Origin: SFDP01 sp051891855
Lineage (GTDB): Bacteria > Bacillota > Clostridia > Lachnospirales > Lachnospiraceae
DNA: 64,000 nt
Direction of reading: 5' to 3'
Assembly (NCBI GenBank): GCA_051891855.1
Contig: JBJFFP010000001.1
Location: 11,816-75,815 of the forward strand
The notes under the pieces were generated by a model. The model did no database searches, was not told where the DNA came from, and saw only the letters and a program-made list of their open reading frames with translations. Positions 49,763-57,827 of this stretch are shown here, piece by piece (position 1 is the first letter of the stretch; each line of letters begins with the position of its first letter). A program made the translations under genes and the position numbers.

Positions 49763-50506
49763 ATGAACCGAAGATTTAAGGCGGTTTTACAATATGAAGG
49801 TACCCGATATCAGGGATGGCAGAAGCAGAAGGAGACAGCAAACACCATACAGGGTAAGCTGGAGGAGTTGCTGTTTCGGATGACCGGGAATAGGACAGAG
49901 GTTCAGGGCAGCGGACGGACGGATGCAGGTGTCCATGCCTATGGTCAGGTCATCAGCTTTTCTAGTAACACGGATAAGACCCCGGAGGAAATCCGGGATT
50001 ATATGAATCGATATCTTCCGGAGGATATCGGAGTAATAGAGGTAAGGGAGGCGGCAGAACGCTTTCATGCCCGATTGAATGCGGTAGGAAAGGTTTACCG
50101 TTATCGGGTATTAAATACTTCAATTCCGCATATCTTTGATAGGAGATATGCTGCTGTTTATCCGGAAAAGCTGGAGGAAGAAAAAGTAAGAAAGGCCATG
50201 GAGCTGCTTATGGGAACCCACGATTTTAAAGCCTTTACTTCTAAAAAGAACAGTAAAAAATCCACCATACGGACTCTTCAGGAAATCCGGCTTGAGCGAA
50301 TTGGTGAGGAATGGCGGTTTACCTTTGTGGGAGACGGATTTTTATATCACATGGTTCGGATTATGATGGGAACCATATTGGAGACAGGAAGCGGAAGAAG
50401 AAGCCCGGAAAGTATTGAAGAAGCCTTTCGTGAAGGTGACCGGGCTAAGACGGGATTTCTGGCCCCGCCGCATGGACTTGCTTTGATGGAGGTTTTTTAT
50501 CACTGA
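49763..50506 (+). CDS. truA: tRNA pseudouridine(38-40) synthase TruA
   Basis: The 247-residue enzyme converts uridines 38-40 of tRNAs to pseudouridine. The catalytic Asp is D54 in GSGRTDAGVHAYGQ, and FVGDGFLYHMVRIMMGTI near the end is the conserved RNA-binding block. I use ATG 49763 with GAGAGGG just upstream. The in-frame ATG 49751 overlaps the previous stop by 4 bases and is a real alternative, because overlap coupling occurs elsewhere in the window. Confidence 0.93.
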   Translation: MNRRFKAVLQYEGTRYQGWQKQKETANTIQGKLEELLFRMTGNRTEVQGSGRTDAGVHAYGQVISFSSNTDKTPEEIRDYMNRYLPEDIGVIEVREAAERFHARLNAVGKVYRYRVLNTSIPHIFDRRYAAVYPEKLEEEKVRKAMELLMGTHDFKAFTSKKNSKKSTIRTLQEIRLERIGEEWRFTFVGDGFLYHMVRIMMGTILETGSGRRSPESIEEAFREGDRAKTGFLAPPHGLALMEVFYH

Positions 50507-50519
50507 ATGGGAGGGAATT

Positions 50520-50978
50520 ATGCAGGAAAAAAGAAGAAAACGGATAATGCTTTTCTTTTTTTTCTATTTGATTATCTTACTTAAGCTGGTTATTTTTAAA
50601 TATCCCATAGATTATTTACTGGACATCGTCAAAAGCTGGGAAAAGGGAGTGATCCTGGAAGGATTGTCTACAGCTAATTTCACCCTGGGAAAGAGTATTC
50701 GGATGTACATACGATATTTCCCCAGACTGAATGGATTTCAGAATCTGTTCGGTAATGTGCTGGCCTTTATTCCTTTCGGATTTTTGCTGCCCCTGTGCTT
50801 TGAACGTAGTAAAAAGTGGTGGCAGGTTTTTTTGTGGAGCCTTCTTTTGGTGATGGGAATTGAGCTGTTCCAGCTATTCAGCGCTTTTGGAGCCTTTGAT
50901 GTAGACGATATTTTGTTGAATATGCTGGGCTGTCTTATCGGTTATCTGGTTTATGCCTGCAGTTTAAGGAAGAAGTAA
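50520..50978 (+). CDS. VanZ-family membrane protein
   Basis: The 152-residue protein has four membrane helices and the VanZ-like signature NLFGNVLAFIPFGFLLPL followed by MGIELFQLFSAFGAFDVDDILLNMLG in outline, with the conserved Glu and the D-x-D-D group. VanZ proteins are associated with low-level teicoplanin resistance, but most chromosomal members have no proven role. GGGAGGG precedes the ATG, 13 bases after truA. Confidence 0.85.
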   Translation: MQEKRRKRIMLFFFFYLIILLKLVIFKYPIDYLLDIVKSWEKGVILEGLSTANFTLGKSIRMYIRYFPRLNGFQNLFGNVLAFIPFGFLLPLCFERSKKWWQVFLWSLLLVMGIELFQLFSAFGAFDVDDILLNMLGCLIGYLVYACSLRKK

Positions 50979-51079
50979 TTGAAAAGCTGTTCTATATGTG
51001 TTAAACTTTGAAAGATTATACAGGTATTACGGACAGAATAAGGTAGCGATTAAGAGGACAATCGGAAGGAGGAAATGCG

Positions 51080-51754
51080 ATGGAGCAGTATAAGCAGGAA
51101 TTTATTGAGTTTATGGTAGAAAGCCGGGTGCTGAAATTCGGTGAGTTTACGTTAAAAAGCGGCAGAAAGTCTCCCTTCTTTATGAATGCGGGAGCTTATG
51201 TAACCGGCTCGCAGCTGAATCAGCTGGGGGAATATTATGCAAAGGCCATCCATCAGCATTACGGAGATGATTTTGATGTACTGTTCGGACCGGCGTACAA
51301 GGGAATACCCTTGAGCGTAGCTACAACTATGGCTTACAGTCGGTTATACGGAAAAGAAATACGCTATTGCTCCAACCGTAAGGAAGTTAAGGATCATGGG
51401 GATACCGGGATTTTGTTGGGAAGCCCACTGGCAGACGGTGACAGAATCGTCATTATTGAAGATGTAACCACCTCCGGCAAATCCATTGAGGAGACCTTTC
51501 CCATTATTCAGGCACAGGCAGATGTGACCATTAAGGGACTGATGGTATCCCTGAACCGCTGCGAGAGAGGTAAAGGGGATAAGAGTGCATTGGAGGAAAT
51601 TAAAGAAGTATACGGTTTTGAGACAAATGCCATCGTTTCTATGAAGGAGGTTGTTGAGTATCTCTATAACAAGCCCTTCAAAGGAGAGATTTTGATTGAT
51701 GATGCCATGAAACAGGCTATTGATGAGTATTATTCCTTATATGGTGCAAAATAA
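51080..51754 (+). CDS. pyrE: Orotate phosphoribosyltransferase
   Basis: The 224-residue enzyme adds PRPP-derived ribose phosphate to orotate in UMP synthesis. The PRPP-binding motif is VIIEDVTTSGKS, with the flexible loop near SNRKEVKDHGDTG and FGPAYKGIPLS before it. Length fits the longer PyrE type. GGAGG lies before the ATG. Other pyr genes are not nearby, and a hairpin terminator follows. I see no PyrR-type attenuator in the 101-base leader. Confidence 0.95.
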   Translation: MEQYKQEFIEFMVESRVLKFGEFTLKSGRKSPFFMNAGAYVTGSQLNQLGEYYAKAIHQHYGDDFDVLFGPAYKGIPLSVATTMAYSRLYGKEIRYCSNRKEVKDHGDTGILLGSPLADGDRIVIIEDVTTSGKSIEETFPIIQAQADVTIKGLMVSLNRCERGKGDKSALEEIKEVYGFETNAIVSMKEVVEYLYNKPFKGEILIDDAMKQAIDEYYSLYGAK

Positions 51755-51764
51755 AACAAAACAG

Positions 51765-51804
51765 ACGAGACTGCCCACTGATCCTATAGGTGCGGTGGTC
51801 TCGT
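51765..51804 (+). terminator. Hairpin terminator after pyrE
   Basis: ACGAGAC pairs with GTCTCGT, with inner GCCCAC/GGTG and GATCC/GGTGC-like pairing, ending in TTTC. The T-run is short, so efficiency is uncertain. Confidence 0.55.
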
Positions 51805-51829
51805 TTCAGGTAGAAAAAGAAGGATGCCT

Positions 51830-52156
51830 ATGAAGCTGACGAAAAACTATATGTTTACCAATAAAAAGCATTCACCCAAGGGGATAATGTCCACGATTCT
51901 GGGAATTATCTCTTTAAGCTCTCTTTTGCTGGCTATTTTTTGGACCTATGAGGCAGAGGGCGAGGCCGGCGGCAATATGGGAACGGTAGGCTTTATCGCC
52001 ACCTGTTTTGCAGTAACGGGCATGATTCTGGGATATATGGCTAGGCGGGAAGCGGATCGATTTCCTCTTTTCGCCTGGCTGGGAATGCTTTTAAATTTCC
52101 TGGCACTTGCCGTAATCAGTATGATTTTATACGCGGGAGCTTATGGAATCGGATAG
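51830..52156 (+). CDS. Small three- or four-helix membrane protein (DUF6142-like)
   Basis: The 108-residue product starts with a polar, basic stretch (KLTKNYMFTNKKHSPKG). Three hydrophobic helices follow: IMSTILGIISLSSLLLAIFW, VGFIATCFAVTGMILGYMA, and AWLGMLLNFLALAVISMILY. I recall similar short proteins in Lachnospiraceae filed as DUF6142, but this is memory only. No function is known. GAAGGA lies just before ATG 51830 and overlaps ATG 51824, so the later start is used. It is next to the M29 peptidase gene. Confidence 0.7.
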   Translation: MKLTKNYMFTNKKHSPKGIMSTILGIISLSSLLLAIFWTYEAEGEAGGNMGTVGFIATCFAVTGMILGYMARREADRFPLFAWLGMLLNFLALAVISMILYAGAYGIG

Positions 52157-52196
52157 CCCCATTTTGATCAAGGCCTGCATCAGAGAGGAGAGGATT

Positions 52197-54242
52197 ATGG
52201 AAGAACGTTACACACTGGCTATAGAACGAATCAGACAAATAGAAGAGGAAAAGAAGGTAGAAGAGCCCTTTGCAGCTTTTTTTGTCCGAACGGCAAATTA
52301 TCTTATTTTACTGGAGGAAGAGAAAAAAAGACTGTTCAAAGGAATGGATTTATTATCCTTGGATGAACTGGCAAGACATAACCGGGCTCTTTTTGAGGAT
52401 ATCTTACCTGAAAATTATGGAAACAGCTACGCGGATCCTACCAATGCAGTAAACCGGCTGGGGAAGGATTACGGGCAGCTGTTATCTGCCCTGTATGCTG
52501 AAATGTATAGCCTTCCTGCTTATTTATATGAGGGAAACCTCTTTTCCACAGTGATTCGCCTGGAGCTGTTTTTGGAAATATACGGAGCATTTTTACAGGC
52601 AGCAGAGGAGGGGAAATTACCCTCCTATAAGGAGCTGACGGAAATTTATTTCTGGTTTGTCCATGACTATCAGGAAGAGATTTTAACCCGGGAGGTACAG
52701 GCACAGTACAATCCAAAGGAGAATTGGGCAGGAAAGCTGTTGGATAGAGCGGATTTGACGGATATTCGCTACCTCTATACCTATGGAGAGTTTATCAGTG
52801 AAAATGAGCTTGCTCTGGCTTCCTATCTGAACAGACTGCCGGAGGAGACGATCACAAAAATGGCAGAGACCTATACGGAAGGCTATAGAAGGGGCTTTGC
52901 GGCAACAGGAAAGGATATTTCCATCAAAAAGACGGTTAATCTCTACTATCCTCTGGGAATGGAGCGTATGGTCAAGAAAGCAATGGAGAACTTTCGTAGC
53001 ATGGGACTTGAGCCTATTCTCTATCGGGCACCGGTAAGCTTTCTGGCAGGAAGAAGATTGAATAAAAATGGCTACTGCGGGGCAATACCCAATAAGCAGT
53101 TTGAATATGACCATGAGTATGACAAAGCCCTGTATATTAACAGCCGTTTTGTCCACCGAAAGCTGGAGGCCTATAGGCAGGCCTTGGAGACGGTAAAGGA
53201 AGAGACGAAGCTGATGGGAGGGCCGGCAGTAATTGAAGCCTTCGGGGAACAGCCCTTTTCACCGGTGGCAAAGAAGGAAAGCCTTCGACTGGAGGAAAAA
53301 CGCCAGAAGCAGGAGGTAGAATACCAGTCTAAAGCGGGACGGCTGTTAAATGAATATGTGAACCGAGAGGAAAGGAGCTTTACTATTATTGCCTTTCCCT
53401 GTCCGGCAATCGGAGATAGCTTTGAGGAAATTTTTGCCGAGACTATACGCCTGAATACTTTGGATAACCGGATATATACGGATTGTCAGCAGGCAATTAT
53501 TGATGTATTGGATAAGGCGGAATATGTGACGGTTGAAGGAATGGGGGAAAATCAAACTTCAATTAAGGTGGCAATGCACAGCCTGGAGGATCCCACAGCC
53601 CAGACGAATTTTGAAAATTGTGTAGCTGACGTGAATATTCCTGTGGGAGAGGTATTTACTTCACCCAGGCTTGCGGGAACAACAGGTCTTTTGCACGTTC
53701 CCCGCGTTTTTTTGAACGGAGTGGAATATCGGAATCTGCGGCTGACCTTTGAAGACGGAATGATTACGGATTATAGCTGTGAAAACGGAAAGAACCGGGA
53801 AGAAGGGAGAAAGCTGATAAAAGAAAAGCTTCTTCATCACCACGACAGCCTTCCTCTGGGAGAGTTTGCCATCGGAACCAATACAACCGCCTATATGGCA
53901 GCAAAAAAATATAAAATGGGGCAGCTTCTTCCCATTCTGATTGCAGAAAAAACGGGGCCCCACTTTGCTATTGGGGATACCTGCTATTCCTGGGAGGAGG
54001 AAAAGGCCACCTATAATCCCGACGGTAAGCGGATTATGGCTAAGGAAAATGAATGCTCCATGAAACGGCACGAAAGCCTGGAAGAGGCATATTTTCACTG
54101 CCATACGGATATTACCATTCCTTATGATGAGCTGGGGATTTTAGCTGCTGTCCTACCGAGGGGAGAAAAGAAGGAAATTATCCGGCAGGGTAGGTTTGTC
54201 CTGCCGGAATGTGAAGAATTGAATAAGGCCTTTGACGAATGA
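52197..54242 (+). CDS. M29-family metallo-aminopeptidase with long N-terminal extension
   Basis: The C-terminal part of this 681-residue protein is an M29 (AmpS/AmpT) aminopeptidase. The two-metal ligands are E485 (VGEVFTSP), E556 (LGEFAIGTN), H589 (GPHFAIGD), and H636 with D638 (HCHTD). The Thermus enzyme has about 410 residues with its first ligand near 250, so this protein carries roughly 235 extra N-terminal residues. These are helical, with no signal peptide. The extension may restrict substrates or hold partners. GAGGAGAGGA precedes ATG 52197; the longer frame from 52143 overlaps the previous gene. Confidence 0.88.
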   Translation: MEERYTLAIERIRQIEEEKKVEEPFAAFFVRTANYLILLEEEKKRLFKGMDLLSLDELARHNRALFEDILPENYGNSYADPTNAVNRLGKDYGQLLSALYAEMYSLPAYLYEGNLFSTVIRLELFLEIYGAFLQAAEEGKLPSYKELTEIYFWFVHDYQEEILTREVQAQYNPKENWAGKLLDRADLTDIRYLYTYGEFISENELALASYLNRLPEETITKMAETYTEGYRRGFAATGKDISIKKTVNLYYPLGMERMVKKAMENFRSMGLEPILYRAPVSFLAGRRLNKNGYCGAIPNKQFEYDHEYDKALYINSRFVHRKLEAYRQALETVKEETKLMGGPAVIEAFGEQPFSPVAKKESLRLEEKRQKQEVEYQSKAGRLLNEYVNREERSFTIIAFPCPAIGDSFEEIFAETIRLNTLDNRIYTDCQQAIIDVLDKAEYVTVEGMGENQTSIKVAMHSLEDPTAQTNFENCVADVNIPVGEVFTSPRLAGTTGLLHVPRVFLNGVEYRNLRLTFEDGMITDYSCENGKNREEGRKLIKEKLLHHHDSLPLGEFAIGTNTTAYMAAKKYKMGQLLPILIAEKTGPHFAIGDTCYSWEEEKATYNPDGKRIMAKENECSMKRHESLEEAYFHCHTDITIPYDELGILAAVLPRGEKKEIIRQGRFVLPECEELNKAFDE

Positions 54243-54260
54243 GCTTTATTCTAGTATTAT
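54232..54260 (+). promoter_or_regulatory. Promoter of the purE operon
   Basis: TTGACG at 54232-54237 and TATTAT at 54255-54260 are 17 bases apart, overlapping the last codons of the M29 gene. The leader of about 70 bases shows no purine riboswitch core. Confidence 0.6.
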
Positions 54261-54335
54261 GGTAATGACTATGCGTAGCGGCAAGTCTGTCCTAAAGGTG
54301 TAGATAAAGGAAAAGGAATCAAGGAGGAAAAACAA

Positions 54336-54833
54336 GTGGTAGGAATTGTAATGGGAAGCGACTCGGATATGCCGGTTATGGCAAAGGCGGCTGACATTTT
54401 GGAGGAGCTGGGAATTAACTATGAGATGAATATTATTTCCGCACATCGGGAGCCGGATGTATTTTTTGAATATGCAAAAACGGCAGAAGAACGAGGGATA
54501 AAGGTCATTATTGCCGGAGCCGGCATGGCTGCCCATTTACCTGGAATGTGTGCAGCGATTTTTCCCATGCCCGTAATCGGTATTCCCATGCACACCTCTT
54601 CTTTGGGAGGAAGAGACTCTTTATACTCCATTGTACAGATGCCCTCAGGCATTCCAGTGGCTACAGTAGCCATTAACGGAGGCGCAAATGCAGGCCTTCT
54701 GGCAGCTAAGATACTTGCGGTTTCAGACCCTGAGCTACTGAATAGGCTAAAGGCTTATACGGAAAATCTTAAGGAAAGTGTTCAGAAAAAGGATGCCAGA
54801 CTGCAGGAAGTGGGCTATAAGAACTATAAATAA
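54336..54833 (+). CDS. purE: N5-carboxyaminoimidazole ribonucleotide mutase
   Basis: The 165-residue class I PurE moves the carboxyl group of N5-CAIR in purine synthesis. VMGSDSDMPVM begins the nucleotide-binding loop, and ISAHREPD carries the catalytic His. GAGMAAHLPGMCAA and GIPMHTSSLGGRDSLYSIVQMP follow the family pattern in outline. The start is GTG with AAGGAGG 9 bases before it. A purK partner is not adjacent. It begins the purE-purM-purN-purD operon. Confidence 0.95.
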   Translation: MVGIVMGSDSDMPVMAKAADILEELGINYEMNIISAHREPDVFFEYAKTAEERGIKVIIAGAGMAAHLPGMCAAIFPMPVIGIPMHTSSLGGRDSLYSIVQMPSGIPVATVAINGGANAGLLAAKILAVSDPELLNRLKAYTENLKESVQKKDARLQEVGYKNYK

Positions 54834-54854
54834 GCAGACAGAAGGAGAACCATC

Positions 54855-55880
54855 ATGGACTACAAAAAATCAGGTGTAGATATTGAAGCAGGTTATAAGG
54901 CAGTTGAACTAATGAAGCAGCATGTTAAAGCCACCATGCGTCCCGAGGTACTGGGGGGAATCGGCGGTTTTTCCGGTGCTTTTTCCATGGAAAAATTCAA
55001 GAACATGGAAAAGCCTACGCTGGTTTCCGGTACGGATGGAGTGGGTACCAAATTAAAGCTGGCTTTTTTACTGGATAAGCACGATACCATCGGTATAGAC
55101 TGCGTGGCCATGTGTGTAAACGATATCGCCTGTGCAGGCGGAGAGCCTCTGTTTTTCTTGGACTATATTGCCTGCGGAAAGAATTATCCGGAAAAGATTG
55201 CTACCATTGTTAAAGGTGTTGCAGAGGGCTGTATTCAGTCAGGGGCAGCATTGATTGGAGGAGAAACGGCGGAGATGCCCGGTTTTTATCCTGAGGATGA
55301 GTATGATCTGGCAGGCTTTGCCGTGGGAGTGGTAGATGAGAAGGATCTGATTACCGGCAAAGAGCTGCAGACCGGGGATATCCTCATCGGAATGGCATCA
55401 TCCGGTGTACATAGCAACGGATTTTCGCTGGTGCGTAAGGTATTTGCCATGACAAAGGAAAGCCTGAATGCTTACGATGAACGTCTGGGCTGTACCCTGG
55501 GTGAGGCTCTTCTTGCTCCTACCAAAATATATGTAAAAGCACTCCGCTCTATTAAGGAGGCAGGCATAAGAGTTAAGGCCTGCAGCCACATTACCGGAGG
55601 CGGATTTTATGAAAATATTCCCAGAATGCTGCCGGAGGGAGTAAGGGCACTGATCCATAAAGACAGCTATCCTGTTCCTCCTGTTTTTGCCCTGATTCAG
55701 GAAAAAGGGGATATTGCCGAAGAGATGATGTACAATACCTACAATATGGGAATCGGTATGATTGTTGCTGTAAGCCCGGATAAGGCAGAGCAGGCCCTGG
55801 AAGCAATCAGGGCAGCCGGTGAAACGGCCTATATAGTAGGAAAGATTGAAGCGGGAGAAAAAGGAGTCACCCTATGTTAA
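54855..55880 (+). CDS. purM: Phosphoribosylformylglycinamidine cyclo-ligase
   Basis: The 341-residue enzyme closes the imidazole ring to make AIR using ATP. LVSGTDGVGTKLKLAF is the ATP-binding loop. GIDCVAMCVNDIACAGGEPLFFLDY in outline and ALIGGETAEMPGFY are signatures, and the C-terminal half carries ITGGGFYENIPRML. AAGGAG precedes the ATG. The end overlaps purN by 7 bases. Confidence 0.96.
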   Translation: MDYKKSGVDIEAGYKAVELMKQHVKATMRPEVLGGIGGFSGAFSMEKFKNMEKPTLVSGTDGVGTKLKLAFLLDKHDTIGIDCVAMCVNDIACAGGEPLFFLDYIACGKNYPEKIATIVKGVAEGCIQSGAALIGGETAEMPGFYPEDEYDLAGFAVGVVDEKDLITGKELQTGDILIGMASSGVHSNGFSLVRKVFAMTKESLNAYDERLGCTLGEALLAPTKIYVKALRSIKEAGIRVKACSHITGGGFYENIPRMLPEGVRALIHKDSYPVPPVFALIQEKGDIAEEMMYNTYNMGIGMIVAVSPDKAEQALEAIRAAGETAYIVGKIEAGEKGVTLC

Positions 55881-56476
55881 GAATGGTAGTCTGTGTATCC
55901 GGTGGAGGTACCAATCTGCAGGCCATCCTGGATGCCCTGAGAGAAGGGCAGATTCAACAGACACAGCTGATTGCGGTAATCAGCAATAATGCAGGAGCCT
56001 ATGCCCTGAAGCGGGCAGAAGAGGCCGGGGTGGAAGGAATTTGCCTTTCCCCTAAAGCTTATGCTGACAGAGAAAGCTTTAATCAGGCTTTTTGCGATAA
56101 AATGCAGGAGCTTCATCCCGACCTGATTGTGTTGGCCGGGTTCTTGGTGAGCATTCCTCCTCGGATGGTAAAGGAGTTCTCCCGGAGAATTATTAATATC
56201 CACCCTTCCCTTATTCCCTCCTTCTGCGGGGTAGGCTATTACGGACTTAAGGTTCATGAAGGAGCATTGAGCCGGGGGGTAAAGATTACCGGAGCCACGG
56301 TACATTTTGTAGATGAAGGAATGGATACCGGTCCCATCCTCAGTCAGAAGGCAGTGGAGGTAAAGGAGGATGATACTCCCCAGAGTCTGCAGAAGCGGGT
56401 GATGGAAGAAGCAGAATGGGTGATTCTGCCCCAGGTGATACAGAAGATTGCAACGGGGGAGATTTTAATTGGATGA
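55874..56476 (+). CDS. purN: Phosphoribosylglycinamide formyltransferase
   Basis: The 200-residue enzyme moves a formyl group from 10-formyl-tetrahydrofolate to GAR. The N-terminal VVCVSGGGTNLQAIL binds GAR phosphate. Catalytic Asn and His lie in IINIHPSLIPSF, and the Asp in FVDEGMDTGPIL. One oddity is FCGVGYYGLKVHEGAL, where many relatives read FPGxxG. AAGGAG lies 8 bases before the ATG. Confidence 0.95.
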   Translation: MLRMVVCVSGGGTNLQAILDALREGQIQQTQLIAVISNNAGAYALKRAEEAGVEGICLSPKAYADRESFNQAFCDKMQELHPDLIVLAGFLVSIPPRMVKEFSRRIINIHPSLIPSFCGVGYYGLKVHEGALSRGVKITGATVHFVDEGMDTGPILSQKAVEVKEDDTPQSLQKRVMEEAEWVILPQVIQKIATGEILIG

Positions 56477-56517
56477 AAAACGAGAGGCTGGCGGAAGCGG
56501 CAGAATGTGAGGAGAAG

Positions 56518-57789
56518 ATGAAGGTACTGATTGTAGGCAGTGGCGGAAGAGAACATGCAATTGCTGCAAGTGCGGCAAAGAGTAAACAGGTTGAAAAACT
56601 GTATTGTGCACCGGGAAACGGAGGAATCAGTGAGCTGGCAGAATGTGTTCCCATCGGAGCAATGGAATTTGACCGATTGGTGGAATTTGCAAAAGAAAAG
56701 CAGATTGATTTAGTCATTGTAGGCATGGATGATCCTTTGGTAGGGGGGCTGGTAGACTGCATGGAAGAAGCGGGTATTTTGGCCTTTGGCCCTCGGAAAA
56801 ATGCAGCAATTTTAGAAGGAAGTAAGGCATTTTCCAAGGATTTGATGAAAAAATACGGCATCCCTACAGCTGCTTACGAGAATTTTGATGATCCGGATAA
56901 AGCCATTGAATATCTAAAGAAAAGTAGATTTCCCGTAGTCCTTAAGGCAGATGGTCTGGCTCTGGGAAAAGGGGTACTGATCTGCAATACCTTGGAAGAG
57001 GCTCTGGAGGGAGTAAAGAGCATTATGCTGGACAAGCAGTTTGGTACGGCAGGAAACCGTATGGTGGTGGAAGAGTTTATGACCGGAAGAGAGGTATCCG
57101 TGCTTTCTTTTGTGGACGGAAAAACGATTAAAACCATGACCTCTGCCCAGGATCATAAGCGGGCAAAGGACGGAGATCAGGGCCTGAATACCGGCGGTAT
57201 GGGAACCTTTTCCCCCAGTCCCTTTTATACGGATGAGGTAGATACCTTTTGCCAAAAATATATTTATCAGGCAACGGTGGATGCTATGGCGGCAGAGGGA
57301 AGACCCTTTACCGGAATTATCTTTTTCGGCCTTATGCTGACCGAAGAAGGCCCCAGAGTTTTGGAATATAATGCACGGTTCGGAGATCCTGAGGCACAGG
57401 TGGTATTGCCCAGAATGAAGAATGATCTGATTGAAGTGATTCAGGCCTGTCTGGAAAAGCGTCTGGATACAGTCAATCTGGAATTTGAGGATAATGCCGC
57501 AGTCTGTGTGGTATTGGCTTCCGAAGGCTATCCTCTGTCCTATGAGAAAGGTAAATTGATCCGCGGATTGGAAAAGTTTAAGGGTAAGGAGGGCTATTAC
57601 TGCTTCCATGCAGGTACAAAGCTGACCGAAGAAGGAATGATAACCAATGGAGGTCGGGTGCTGGGAATTACGGCTAAGGGAAAAGATTTGAAAGAAGCCC
57701 GTAAAAATGCTTATGAAGCGACAAAATGGGTAGACTTTGAAAATAAATATATGCGAAATGATATCGGAAAAGCCATAGATGAAGCTTAA
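56518..57789 (+). CDS. purD: Phosphoribosylamine-glycine ligase
   Basis: The 423-residue ATP-grasp enzyme makes GAR from phosphoribosylamine and glycine. VLIVGSGGREHAI opens the protein, VLKADGLALGKGV binds ATP, and LNTGGMGTFSPSP and YNARFGDPEAQVVLPRM are family signatures. The end is normal. I use ATG 56518, which has GTGAGGAG upstream. The same frame also offers an ATG at 56473 overlapping purN, which would add 15 residues ahead of the canonical start. purF, purL, purC and purH are not in the window. Confidence 0.95.
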   Translation: MKVLIVGSGGREHAIAASAAKSKQVEKLYCAPGNGGISELAECVPIGAMEFDRLVEFAKEKQIDLVIVGMDDPLVGGLVDCMEEAGILAFGPRKNAAILEGSKAFSKDLMKKYGIPTAAYENFDDPDKAIEYLKKSRFPVVLKADGLALGKGVLICNTLEEALEGVKSIMLDKQFGTAGNRMVVEEFMTGREVSVLSFVDGKTIKTMTSAQDHKRAKDGDQGLNTGGMGTFSPSPFYTDEVDTFCQKYIYQATVDAMAAEGRPFTGIIFFGLMLTEEGPRVLEYNARFGDPEAQVVLPRMKNDLIEVIQACLEKRLDTVNLEFEDNAAVCVVLASEGYPLSYEKGKLIRGLEKFKGKEGYYCFHAGTKLTEEGMITNGGRVLGITAKGKDLKEARKNAYEATKWVDFENKYMRNDIGKAIDEA

Positions 57790-57827
57790 GATTCATTTAC
57801 CAGCATGAGAAAAAGTAAGGAGAGCAT

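Noticed and set aside
54182..54207. Hairpin CCGGCAGG/CCTGCCGG as a terminator or operator
   Set aside because: It is inside the end of the M29 coding sequence, has no T-run, and is explained by codons for conserved residues.
54261..54335. Purine riboswitch before purE
   Set aside because: The conserved loop-loop and core bases are missing and the leader is too short after the promoter.
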